From positions 1 to 37,122 of the forward strand of contig DAIDAU010000163.1 of assembly GCA_027310465.1 (NCBI GenBank): a stretch of 37,122 bases of DNA, written 5' to 3'. Source of the DNA: Rhodocyclaceae bacterium (GTDB taxonomy: Bacteria; Pseudomonadota; Gammaproteobacteria; Burkholderiales; Rhodocyclaceae). This document shows, piece after piece, positions 8,347 to 16,894 of the stretch. Both the position numbers and the translations under genes were made by a program. Under the pieces are notes generated by a model. That model was not told where the DNA came from and did not search any database. It saw nothing but the letters and a program-made list of their open reading frames with translations. The stretch's first letter is position 1. Each line of letters begins with the position of its first letter.

Positions 8347-8447
8347 GCCGATGGGGTGCCCTGCTGCGCGTAAGTAAAGGAGGAGGCGGACGCCTTATCG
8401 CTCTTGTCCGCCGGGGGACATGGAGCGCAGCAGGGCACCCCGTCGGC
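8347..8447 (+). repeat. Nested palindromic element copy D
   Basis: Arms 8347-8369 and 8425-8447; plus-strand core GTAAGTAAAGGAGGA-GGCGGAC...GTCCGCC-GGGGGACATGGAG; close reverse complement of copy A. Confidence 0.85.
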
Positions 8448-8500
8448 ACGAGCGCGCACCCTAAGTCCGATAGCTCAACAACGCTTCAAGGAGAAGCCCC

Positions 8501-8785
8501 ATGCAAATCGGCGTCGCCTATTCCGAACCCAGCCAGCAGGTCTGGCTCAACATCGACGTGCCCGAGGAAGCCACCGTGCTCGAAGCCATCGACAAGTCCG
8601 GCATCCTCAGGATGTTCCCGCACATCGACCTGGCAACGCAGAAGGTCGGCGTCTTCGGCAAGCTGGTGAAACCGGACGCCAGGCTGCGCGCCGGCGACCG
8701 GATCGAGATCTACCGCCCGATCACCTGCGACCCGACCACGGTGCCGCGGCGCGACGGTGTCGGCGGCGGCGAAGACGACGAGTAG
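8501..8785 (+). CDS. rnfH: RnfH family Ubl protein
   Basis: MQIGVAYSEPSQQVWLNIDVPEEATVLEAIDKSGIL...LRAGDRIEIYRPITCDP. Confidence 0.92.
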   Translation: MQIGVAYSEPSQQVWLNIDVPEEATVLEAIDKSGILRMFPHIDLATQKVGVFGKLVKPDARLRAGDRIEIYRPITCDPTTVPRRDGVGGGEDDE

Positions 8786-8792
8786 GGAACGG

Positions 8793-9278
8793 TCAGGCCG
8801 TGGATGCCGCAGCCGAAGGCTTGCGCGCGGCGGCTTGGCGCACGCGCGTCATGTAGGCGCGGATGCGCTCGCGCACGTCGGCGAGCGCGAGCTGGGCCTC
8901 GGCTTGAACGGCGTCGCAACGCACGAGGTGGAAACCGAGCGGCGATTCGATGGGCCCGGAGAGCTCGTCCGGCGCCAGCGCAAACGCTGCGGCTTCGATC
9001 TCCGCATACAGCACGCCGCGCGGGAACGTGCCGAGCTGGCCGCCGTTCAACGCGCTCGGGCACTCGGAGTATTTCAGCGCCTGGTCGGCGAAGGCTTCCG
9101 GGTCCTGTGCGAGCCGCGCCCCGATCGCGTCTATCTTCGCGCGCGCGGCGGCGCGCCCGCTGCCCGGCAGTTCCTCGTTGATCGTCACCAGGATGTGGCG
9201 CAGCGTGCGCATCTCGGGTCGCCGGAAGCGCGCCCGGTGCAGCAGGTAGAAGGTCTCGACGTCGTCGTCGCTAACCAT
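8793..9278 (-). CDS. nifM: NifM-like PpiC/parvulin peptidyl-prolyl isomerase (short form)
   Basis: LRHILVTINEELPGSGR...FADQALKYSECPSALNGGQLGTFPRGVLY...ELSGPIESPLGFHLVRCD; overlaps nifZ by 8 nt. Confidence 0.85.
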   Translation of the reverse strand: MVSDDDVETFYLLHRARFRRPEMRTLRHILVTINEELPGSGRAAARAKIDAIGARLAQDPEAFADQALKYSECPSALNGGQLGTFPRGVLYAEIEAAAFALAPDELSGPIESPLGFHLVRCDAVQAEAQLALADVRERIRAYMTRVRQAAARKPSAAASTA

Positions 9279-9732
9279 GGTGGAATGGCGTCAACGGTGC
9301 CAGGGCGCGCTCGGGTACGACCAGCGGACGCCCCGGCAGAGCGTCGAAATGGACGTGGTAGCAGACGCCGCCGGGGGCGTCGCGCAGCACCTTGAGCACT
9401 TCGCCGATGCCGCCCGCCGCGACGAGAATCTCGCCGTCGGCTGCCAGCGTGCGGTTCGCCCGCACCTTCTGGCGGAATTCGTATTCGCTCGGCACCCACG
9501 GCTCGTCGGCGCCGAGCAACTCCTCCTCGCGGCAGCCGACGATGCGGCCCGCATCGAGGAAATGCACCGAGTAGATGATCTGGTCCTGCAGGAAGGTGCC
9601 GATGTCGACGACATGGCCGATGCTGCCGCGTCGCATCAGCAGCGCCCCGGTCTCCTCGCCGGGATAGGTGCCGTCGTTGCGCACGTTGCGCATCACGCGC
9701 ACGGCGTCGCCGAGATCCCAGCGCGTCTTCAC
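9271..9732 (-). CDS. nifZ: NifZ
   Basis: GTG start: [58 protein letters not shown]. Confidence 0.9.
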   Translation of the reverse strand: MKTRWDLGDAVRVMRNVRNDGTYPGEETGALLMRRGSIGHVVDIGTFLQDQIIYSVHFLDAGRIVGCREEELLGADEPWVPSEYEFRQKVRANRTLAADGEILVAAGGIGEVLKVLRDAPGGVCYHVHFDALPGRPLVVPERALAPLTPFHHG

Positions 9733-10052
9733 GGCGCCGCCCTGCCGCGTCCGATCGCCGCCACCGGCACCGCCGCGATGCCGGCCGCGCGCTGCAGCAC
9801 GCGAAAGACCTTCTCGGTCTGCGCGTCGGAAGCCACGAAATCGGCATAGGCACGCTCGAGCAGGCCGCGGTAGTCGGCGAAGCTCGCCGGCCGTTCCCCG
9901 CGAGCCGCGACATAGTCGTGGAAGCGCTGCAGCATGTGCAGCCGGCAGACGCGCAGCACGGCCGGATCGTAGGCGACGCCGAAGTGGTCGAGGAATTCCT
10001 CCGCGCTGGCGCAGTCGCCGGCTTCGGCTTCGAAATCGTAGCTGTCGGTCAT
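9729..10052 (-). CDS. nifW: NifW, nitrogenase-stabilising/protective protein
   Basis: [34 protein letters not shown]...; between nifV and nifZ with start/stop overlaps. Confidence 0.9.
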   Translation of the reverse strand: MTDSYDFEAEAGDCASAEEFLDHFGVAYDPAVLRVCRLHMLQRFHDYVAARGERPASFADYRGLLERAYADFVASDAQTEKVFRVLQRAAGIAAVPVAAIGRGRAAP

Positions 10053-11179
10053 GGCATCCTCCGGCTGAGTTCGAGCAGTTCACGATCGTCCGGCGGACGT
10101 TTGCTGCGCGCGACGAAGCCGCGCACGTCCGCCAGCAGCGATTCCGCCGCCGCGTCGTCGAGCACGCGGCCCAGCCGCGCCATGACGAGCTGCACGGCGC
10201 GGCGCCCCGAATGCTTGCCGAGCACGATGCGGTGCTCGCGCCCGACCAGATGCGGATCGAAGCCCTGGTAATTGTCGGGATCCTTGATGAGGCCGTCGAC
10301 GTGGATGCCCGCCTCGTGGGTGAACGCGCCTTCGCCGACGACGCTCTTCTGCCAGGGCACGGGCCTGCCGGAAGCGCTGGCGACGCGCGCCGACAGCGCG
10401 GGGAAGCCGCGCAGGTCGACACCGGTGCGAATGCCGTAGCACTGTGCCAGCCCCACCATCACCTCCTCGAGCGGGGCATTGCCGGCGCGTTCGCCGAGGC
10501 CGTTGACGGTCGTGTTCACGTGCGTGGCGCCGGCCTTCGCGGCGGCCAGCGTGTTGGCGGTGGCCATGCCGAGGTCGTCGTGCGCGTGCATCTCGATCTC
10601 GAGATCGCAGGCGCGGCACAGTTCGCCGATGCGCTCATAAGTGGCGAACGGATCGAGCACGCCCAGCGTGTCGGCAAAGCGGAAGCGGCGCGCGCCCGCG
10701 GCCTGGACGGCATCGACGAGGCGCATGAGGAAATCGGGATCGGCCCGCGACGCGTCCTCGCCGCCGATCGCGACCTCCAGGCCGCAATCCCGCGCATGGC
10801 GGACGTGGCGCGCCACCTCGGCCAGCAGCCAGGCCCGGTCGCGCCGCAGTTTGGAGCGCAGGTGCTGGTCGGAGGCCGGAACCGAGATGTTGATCAGCGG
10901 CACGCCCAGGCCGGTGCAATGCTCGATGTCCTTGACGCTCATGCGGCTCCAGACCATGAGCCGCGCCCGCAGCCCGAGCGACGCAACGGCGCGGATGCCG
11001 TCGCGCTCCGCCTCGCCCATCGCGGGAATGCCGACTTCCATTTCCTGGACGCCGAGGGCATCGAGGCGGCGCGCGATGTCGAGCTTCTCGTCGAGCGAAA
11101 AGGCGACGCCGGCCGACTGCTCGCCGTCGCGCAGCGTGGTGTCGTTGATCGCAATCCGTCCGGTGTTCGCGCGTGCCAT
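10049..11179 (-). CDS. nifV: NifV, homocitrate synthase
   Basis: [34 protein letters not shown]...[40 protein letters not shown] at 11188 is an alternative start. Confidence 0.93.
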   Translation of the reverse strand: MARANTGRIAINDTTLRDGEQSAGVAFSLDEKLDIARRLDALGVQEMEVGIPAMGEAERDGIRAVASLGLRARLMVWSRMSVKDIEHCTGLGVPLINISVPASDQHLRSKLRRDRAWLLAEVARHVRHARDCGLEVAIGGEDASRADPDFLMRLVDAVQAAGARRFRFADTLGVLDPFATYERIGELCRACDLEIEMHAHDDLGMATANTLAAAKAGATHVNTTVNGLGERAGNAPLEEVMVGLAQCYGIRTGVDLRGFPALSARVASASGRPVPWQKSVVGEGAFTHEAGIHVDGLIKDPDNYQGFDPHLVGREHRIVLGKHSGRRAVQLVMARLGRVLDDAAAESLLADVRGFVARSKRPPDDRELLELSRRMP

Positions 11180-11190
11180 GCCCGGCACCG

Positions 11191-11206
11191 AGCAAGGACG
11201 ATGCCG
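11191..11206 (-). promoter_or_regulatory. sigma54 -24/-12 promoter of nifVWZM
   Basis: Reverse strand CGGCATCGTCCTTGCT; GG-N10-GC spacing; TGT-N10-ACA about 52 nt upstream. Confidence 0.65.
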
Positions 11207-11257
11207 GAAGGATCACTTGCGGGGAATCAAGACCTTAGGCGACTGCCTCGATCGCGA

Positions 11258-11273
11258 TGTCGGAAAGCCGACA
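11258..11273. promoter_or_regulatory. NifA upstream activator sequence for nifVWZM
   Basis: TGTCGGAAAGCCGACA = TGT-N10-ACA. Confidence 0.75.
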
Positions 11274-11331
11274 ATCGTATGCGCAGCAGAAGTAGATATG
11301 ACGCGCTGGACGGTCGGCAGGCGCCGCCGGC

Positions 11332-13032
11332 CTAGCCGCCGAAGAAATGGAAGCGGTTGCTGCCCTTTTCCTTGGCGACGTACATCGCCGCGTCGGCGTG
11401 CTTGACGAGGTTCTCGGGCGTGGCGCCGTCGTCGGGATAGACGCTGACGCCGACGCTCGTCGCGCTGCGTATCTCGCGTCCCTCGAACACCACCGGCCGC
11501 GCCACGGCCTCGATGATCTTGGCGACGATGGCCGGCAGGCCGTCGAGGGTGGCGAGCTCCTCCAGCACCAGGATGAACTCGTCGCCGCCGAGGCGCGCGA
11601 CCGTGTCCTCGCGGCGCACCGTATCGGTGAGGCGCTTGGCCACCACCTGCAGGATCTCGTCGCCGGCATCGTGGCCGAAGGTGTCGTTGACCGTCTTGAA
11701 GTCGTCCAGGTCGAGGAAGATCACGGCGAGCTTCCTGCCGTTGCGCTGGGCGTGCGCGATGGCGCGCAGCAGCCGCTCGCGCAGCAGGCTGCGGTTCGGC
11801 AGGCCGGTCAGCGCGTCGTGCTGCGCCAGGAAGCGGATCTGCTCCTCCGCCTGCTTGCGCGTGGTGAAGTCCGTGAACACGGCGACGTAGTTGGTGACCT
11901 TCCCCGCCGCGTCCTTGACCGCGTTGACCGTCAGCCACTCGACGTAGATCTCGCCGTTCTTGCGGCGGTTGCAGATCTCGCCCTGCCAGTGGCCGGTGCT
12001 CTCGAGCGCGTGGTACATGGCGCGATAGAAGGCCGCGTCGTGCCGGCCCGAAGCGAGGATGGCCGGCGTCCGGCCGACGACCTCGTCCGACCGGTAGCCG
12101 GTGATCTGGGTGAAAGCCGGGTTGACCGACTGGATCACCTGCTCGGCGTCGGTGACGAGGATGCCCTCGAAGGTGCTCTCGAAGGCTTTCGCCGCCAGCC
12201 GCAGCTCGCGATTGGAGGCGGCCAGGCTGGCCTCGCTTTCGTGCAGCGCCTCGCGCAGCCGCCGCACGTACTCGTGCTCGACGCTGGCGAGGATGTCGGC
12301 AAAAGTGACCAGCCCGAGCAGTTCCCCTTCGGCATCGGTGACGCCGAGATGGCGGATGCGGTTCTCGACGAACACCTTGCGCGCCTGGTAGAGGCTGGAG
12401 TTCAGCGGCAGCGTGACGAGCGGGTAGCTGGCGACCTCCTCGACCTTGGCGCGCCACAGCCGGCGGCTGATGAGGCGCACCACGTCGCGCTCGGTGAGGA
12501 TGCCGTAGATGCCGTCGCCGCGCTTCACGACGATGGCGTCGAGACCGCCGCTGCGCATCGCCGCGACGGCCTCGCCGACCGGCACGCCGCCGTCGATGGC
12601 CTGGTAGCGGCGATTGAAGACCGAGCCGATCTCGCGCAGGGCGATGAAGTATTCGATGCCCTGGTTGATGACGATGTCGGATTGCGAGATCACGCCGCAG
12701 GGCTTGCCCGCTTCGTCGCTGACGAGGAAATGGCGCACGCCCTCCTCGCGGAAGCGCAGCGCCGCTTCGCCGATGCTGGTGGCGACCGGCACGGTTCTCA
12801 CCGGCGTCGACATGAAGCGCGAGATCGGCGCCTGCAGCAGGTCGGGGTCCGACAGGTCCACCGCCAGCGCGTCGCCTTCGGTCCAGATGCCGACGATGGC
12901 GCCGGCCTGCTCGATCATGATGGAGCTGCAGCGATGGTCCACCATGCGCGCCGCGGCATCGGCGATGGCCGTCTCCGGCGTGCATGAGAGCACCCCGGCG
13001 TGAAGAATCTCCCTGATGGTGATCTCTTGCAT
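11332..13032 (-). CDS. CBS-domain, PAS, GGDEF diguanylate cyclase
   Basis: MQEITIREILHAGVLSCTPETAIADAAARMVDHRCSSIMI (CBS), SVNPAFTQITGY (PAS), VARLGGDEFILVLEEL (GGDEF active site). Confidence 0.88.
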   Translation of the reverse strand: MQEITIREILHAGVLSCTPETAIADAAARMVDHRCSSIMIEQAGAIVGIWTEGDALAVDLSDPDLLQAPISRFMSTPVRTVPVATSIGEAALRFREEGVRHFLVSDEAGKPCGVISQSDIVINQGIEYFIALREIGSVFNRRYQAIDGGVPVGEAVAAMRSGGLDAIVVKRGDGIYGILTERDVVRLISRRLWRAKVEEVASYPLVTLPLNSSLYQARKVFVENRIRHLGVTDAEGELLGLVTFADILASVEHEYVRRLREALHESEASLAASNRELRLAAKAFESTFEGILVTDAEQVIQSVNPAFTQITGYRSDEVVGRTPAILASGRHDAAFYRAMYHALESTGHWQGEICNRRKNGEIYVEWLTVNAVKDAAGKVTNYVAVFTDFTTRKQAEEQIRFLAQHDALTGLPNRSLLRERLLRAIAHAQRNGRKLAVIFLDLDDFKTVNDTFGHDAGDEILQVVAKRLTDTVRREDTVARLGGDEFILVLEELATLDGLPAIVAKIIEAVARPVVFEGREIRSATSVGVSVYPDDGATPENLVKHADAAMYVAKEKGSNRFHFFGG

Positions 13033-13154
13033 CGGAAACTCGGCGTTCCTTGGGCAGTCCGCGCGCATCGCGGCGGGCACGCAGAGTATACCGGTCGGCG
13101 GCGCCGCGGGATTCCTTCTGTGAATCCCCGCATGCCGGTTTCGCTATCCGCCGG

Positions 13155-14042
13155 CTAGAGCTGGATCTCCATGCCCTCGCGGGCCAGCAGCACCTCGGGA
13201 TCGCCGGGGGCCGGCGCGCTGCGCGCGAGCGCCTCCGTGAACGCCCGCTCGAGGTCGTCGTCGAAGCGGGTCGGCTCGTGGTGGGTGCACACGACCTTCC
13301 TGGCGCCGGCGCGGCGGCCCAGCGCGATGGTGGAATCGAAAGTGCCGTGGCCCCAGCCGCGCTTGGAGGGATACTCGGCCACGGTGTAGGAGGAATCGGC
13401 GATCAGCACGTCGACGCCGCGGATCGCCTCGACGAGGCCGTCGTGCTTCTCGTCGACCATGCGCTGGTACTCCGCGTACTCGCCGTCGGCGGGATCGTAG
13501 ATGTTGTACCAGGGCTCGTGGTCGCCGGTGAAGAACACGGACTTGCCGTTGCAATCGACGCGATAGCCGAGGTCGACCACCGGGTGGTTGAGCATGACGC
13601 TGGTCACGGTGGCGTCGCCGACCGTCACCGGCTCGCCGACGGTGAGCGTCTCGTACTCGATCCGCGCCTTCAGCTCGGCCTCGCGCACCGGGAAGTAGCT
13701 GTACTGCAGCTGCACGTTCATGACCTGCTCGATGCCGCTGCCCGAGACGATGTCGTAGGCGCCGTGGATGCGCACGGTGTTGCCGGGGACGAAGATGGGG
13801 ATGAAGAAGGGCAGCCCCTGGATGTGGTCCCAGTGCGTGTGGGTGATGAACACGTGGGTGTCCAGCGGCATCTCCCTGACCAGCGTCTGGGACAGCTGGA
13901 AGATGCCGGTGCCGCCGTCGAGCACGATCAGCGTGCCGTCGTCGGTGCGCACCTCGATGCAGGTGGTGTTGCCGCCGTAGCGCACCGTGCGCGGACCCGG
14001 GGAAGCGATCGAACCGCGGACGCCCCAGAACTTTATTCTCAT
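13155..14042 (-). CDS. MBL-fold metallo-hydrolase, cyclic-phosphodiesterase-like
   Basis: MRIKFWGVRGSIASPGPRTVRYGGNTTCIEV...FITHTHWDHIQGLPFF...FFTGDHEPW. Confidence 0.85.
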   Translation of the reverse strand: MRIKFWGVRGSIASPGPRTVRYGGNTTCIEVRTDDGTLIVLDGGTGIFQLSQTLVREMPLDTHVFITHTHWDHIQGLPFFIPIFVPGNTVRIHGAYDIVSGSGIEQVMNVQLQYSYFPVREAELKARIEYETLTVGEPVTVGDATVTSVMLNHPVVDLGYRVDCNGKSVFFTGDHEPWYNIYDPADGEYAEYQRMVDEKHDGLVEAIRGVDVLIADSSYTVAEYPSKRGWGHGTFDSTIALGRRAGARKVVCTHHEPTRFDDDLERAFTEALARSAPAPGDPEVLLAREGMEIQL

Positions 14043-14043
14043 G

Positions 14044-14898
14044 TCACACCTGCGCGAAGGTCTGCGCGTCGGAGACGATCTTCTCGAGGTCGCCGAGCGC
14101 TTCGATGACGGCTTCGAAGGAGCCGAAGCGCTGCGGCGCGACGATGGCTTCGTCTTCGCGCCAGGCATTGCCGGCTTCGCCGAAGGACAGCTTGCGGCAG
14201 ATCTGGTCGGCCACGCGCACGCAGTCCATCAGCGCCGTCGGCTCGGCCTCGAGGTTGTGGTGGTCGCGGATGCAGGCGATCAGGTGCTGCGGAAACTGCC
14301 ACTTGGTCGCCAGCATCGAGCCGACCAGCGCATGGTCGGCGCCGATCACCTCCAGCTCCGCCTGATGCAGCGGGATGCCCCTTTCGCGCGACGTCGCCAG
14401 CGCGTCGTGGAAGTCGTGCGCCAGGAACTGGGCGAACACGGCCTTGCCGAAGTCGTGCAGCAGCCCGGCGATGTAGGCGTCGCTCGGATCGAGCTGCCCG
14501 CGCGCGTATTGCACCGCCACCTGGCGCGCCACGGCGGCCGTGGTCAGCGAGTGCAGCAGGTAGCGCTGGATGTCGAAGCCCGAGGTGTTGAAGCGCGGCA
14601 GCATGCCGACCGCGGCGATCGACAGCGCCAGGTTCTTGATGGTGTTGAGGCCGAGATAGACGACCGACTGGTTGACCGAGGTGATCTTGGCCGGCAGGCT
14701 GTAGTAGGCCGAGTTGATGATCTTGAGGATCTTCATGGTCATCACCGGATCCTTCTCGATCACGGTGACCAGATCCTTCGGCAGGCAGTTGATGTCCCGG
14801 GTCAGGTCGAGGATCTTCTGGACACTTTGCGGGAACGCCGGCATGCGCTCGACGGCGGTGCCCAGCTTGCGTTGGACTTCGAGTGTCAGGGTGGTCAC
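14044..14898 (-). CDS. HDOD domain protein
   Basis: MPAFPQSVQKILDLTRDINCLPKDLVTVIEKDPVMTMKILKIINSAYYSLPAKITSVNQSVVYLGLNTIKNLAL; HDOD signature. Confidence 0.88.
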   Translation of the reverse strand: MTTLTLEVQRKLGTAVERMPAFPQSVQKILDLTRDINCLPKDLVTVIEKDPVMTMKILKIINSAYYSLPAKITSVNQSVVYLGLNTIKNLALSIAAVGMLPRFNTSGFDIQRYLLHSLTTAAVARQVAVQYARGQLDPSDAYIAGLLHDFGKAVFAQFLAHDFHDALATSRERGIPLHQAELEVIGADHALVGSMLATKWQFPQHLIACIRDHHNLEAEPTALMDCVRVADQICRKLSFGEAGNAWREDEAIVAPQRFGSFEAVIEALGDLEKIVSDAQTFAQV

Positions 14899-14940
14899 AG
14901 ACGGCCCGCGGCGAAAGGGTTCAGCCGCGGATTATACCCA

Positions 14941-15825
14941 TCACGCCGTTACGCGCTCGTAGTAGCGGGCCCGGTAGAGCAGGCGCCTGCGGTCGGGAGT
15001 CTCGGTGAAGCCGCCGCGATCGTGCAGCACGTTGTTGCACACCAGGCCCATGCCCGGCTCGAGCCGTCCGCGCAGCGTCCAGGGGGTGGGCTGCGCGAGA
15101 ATGCGCGCCAGCGCGGCGACGGCCGTCTGCGTCGCGGCATCGGTGCGCCAGACGATATTCACGGCGCGCGCCGTGTAGCGCATGTGCAGGAAGCCCTGCG
15201 CGTCGACGGAAAACACCGGGCCGGACTGCTCGGCGCGCGCCACGCCCTTGTCGTCGTGGCGCGCCGGGATGGTCATGGCGTCCGGCTGCGACAAGGCCCT
15301 CACCAGCTCGGGGTCTTCGTCGCGCAGCAGGATGTAGGCGATCTCGTGGTCGAGCAGCTGGTTCTCGCCGCCGCTCGCGGCGCTTTCGACGCAATGGAGC
15401 ACCATGCCGCGCACCGTGCGCTCCGGCACGTTGTAGTAGCCGTCGGTGTGCCACTTGATCGACTTGTCGGTGTAGGGAATGAAGTCGCGGCGCTCGCCGC
15501 GCTCCTCGGCGCCGCGCACCGAGATCGGCGAGATGTCGTCGCCGTCGGTGAGCCAGTGGCCGTCGAGATGCACCAGCCCAAGCTGCGCGCCGAGGCGGCG
15601 CGGGATCTCCTTGTCCGGATCGCGCCCCGTCTTGCCGGCATAGATCGCCATGTTGGCGACCGCATTGAGTTCGATGAAGCGGGCGCGCTGCGCCGGCGTC
15701 AGGGCGCGCGGATCGTCGACCTCGACGAGGATGTCCTCGAGGCGGCGCGGCGCGGTGTCGAGCTTGCGCTGGCGCCAGGACCGGTAGGCGGCGGCGTCTT
15801 CGAGCGCGAAGGGCGAGGGCGTCAT
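14941..15825 (-). CDS. TauD/TfdA-like Fe(II)/2-oxoglutarate dioxygenase
   Basis: HxD in IKWHTDGYYNVPERTVRGMVLHCV and distal His in GLVCNNVLHDRGGFTET; start overlaps previous gene (ATGA). Confidence 0.75.
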   Translation of the reverse strand: MTPSPFALEDAAAYRSWRQRKLDTAPRRLEDILVEVDDPRALTPAQRARFIELNAVANMAIYAGKTGRDPDKEIPRRLGAQLGLVHLDGHWLTDGDDISPISVRGAEERGERRDFIPYTDKSIKWHTDGYYNVPERTVRGMVLHCVESAASGGENQLLDHEIAYILLRDEDPELVRALSQPDAMTIPARHDDKGVARAEQSGPVFSVDAQGFLHMRYTARAVNIVWRTDAATQTAVAALARILAQPTPWTLRGRLEPGMGLVCNNVLHDRGGFTETPDRRRLLYRARYYERVTA

Positions 15826-16430
15826 TCGGTCTTCTTGCGGTCGAGTTCGGCGTGGGCCTCGGCGACCGCCGCGCCGGCGTCGAACAGGCCGGCCACCGTG
15901 CGTTCCAGCGCCTTGATCGCTTCCGGCGCCTCGATGTCCATCGCCTGGTCGATCACCCAGAGCTGGTCTTTCTCCGGCAGCACGTCGCGCAGGCAGGCGG
16001 CGAAATAGCGGCGGAAGCCGAAGTCCGGCCCGTCGCTGTACTCGAACTCGGCGTAGTCGGCGCCGCGGCGGTTGAAGCGCGCGACGAAATCGCGGCGGCA
16101 CTCGCCGGGCTCCGCCTCGCCCAGCAGCATGCCGCGGTTCTCCTCGACGAGCTCCGACATGCGCGTCACCATCGAGGTGGTGAACTCGACCCGCCCCTGC
16201 TCATCCAGCTCGCGATGCGCGATGCGGTCGGCGGCCGTGGCGAGGAACACCAGGAATTCCGAAACGAATTCGAAATAGGGCCGGCCGATGTCGATGTCGT
16301 ACTCGGCCTTGCGCATGCGGCCGATCGAATCGACCGCGAGCTTCCAGCCGAGCGCGGCCACCACCGTCGCCAGCTGCGCCGGCGTGCGCTCGCGCTTCGA
16401 TAAGAAACGGCTGCGGATGCGGACTGCCAT
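15822..16430 (-). CDS. Hypothetical protein (~202 aa)
   Basis: MAVRIRSRFLSKRERTPAQLATVVAALGWKLAVDSIGRMRKAEYDIDIGRPYFEFVSEFLVFL...; overlapping start/stop with the dioxygenase. Confidence 0.75.
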   Translation of the reverse strand: MAVRIRSRFLSKRERTPAQLATVVAALGWKLAVDSIGRMRKAEYDIDIGRPYFEFVSEFLVFLATAADRIAHRELDEQGRVEFTTSMVTRMSELVEENRGMLLGEAEPGECRRDFVARFNRRGADYAEFEYSDGPDFGFRRYFAACLRDVLPEKDQLWVIDQAMDIEAPEAIKALERTVAGLFDAGAAVAEAHAELDRKKTE

Positions 16431-16500
16431 CAGGTCACCTGCGTGGAAAGTTTGAAGTGCGCGAGTTCGCGAGCGAAATGCCCCGCCCGCGCACAACGTA

Positions 16501-16833
16501 TCAGTATCCGCCCTTGCCGTACGGCTTCGGCAATCCGGCGATCTTGACGGCCTGCTTCGCGGGTCCGTCCTGCGGGAACAGGTCGTACATCTTCTTCGAG
16601 TCCGCGCCGGGCATGACCTCTTCCATGTCTTTCATGAAGTTGCGGAAGTTCGGCGTCTTGCCCTCGTCGCGGTACTTGTCGCGGAAGTAGTTGATCACGG
16701 TCATGTGGTCGTCGGTCAGCGCGATGCCTTCCGCCTCGGCGATGACTTGGACCGCCTCGTCCGAGTAATCCGGCTCCAGCAGGAAGCCGTAGTCGTCCGT
16801 TTCCTTTTCTTCGCCGTTGATGACGTAGCTCAT
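16501..16833 (-). CDS. DsrC/TusE superfamily protein lacking both C-terminal cysteines (RspA-like)
   Basis: MSYVINGEEKETDDYGFLLEPDYSDEAVQVIAEAEGIALTDDH...LFPQDGPAKQAVKIAGLPKPYGKGGY; aligns with DsrC tail GPAKQACKIAGLPKPTGCI but without Cys. Confidence 0.88.
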   Translation of the reverse strand: MSYVINGEEKETDDYGFLLEPDYSDEAVQVIAEAEGIALTDDHMTVINYFRDKYRDEGKTPNFRNFMKDMEEVMPGADSKKMYDLFPQDGPAKQAVKIAGLPKPYGKGGY

Positions 16834-16894
16834 GAAGGTCTCCTTATTTAAAGTGGGTGGTTCTTGCCAAACAAGACTGGTAGGGTGCGCAGCC

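Noticed and set aside
11160-11180. Second TGGCACG motif on the minus strand at the nifV start
   Set aside because: Matches the -24 half, but the -12 half (GC at the right spacing) is missing; the upstream CGGCATCGTCCTTGCT is better.
9668-11335. 555 aa plus-strand ORF opposite nifV/nifW
   Set aside because: Antisense to nifVWZ with compositionally biased translation.
11213-12985. 590 aa minus-strand ORF in another frame of the GGDEF gene
   Set aside because: Out-of-frame Arg-rich translation; the 11332..13032 frame carries the CBS, PAS and GGDEF motifs.
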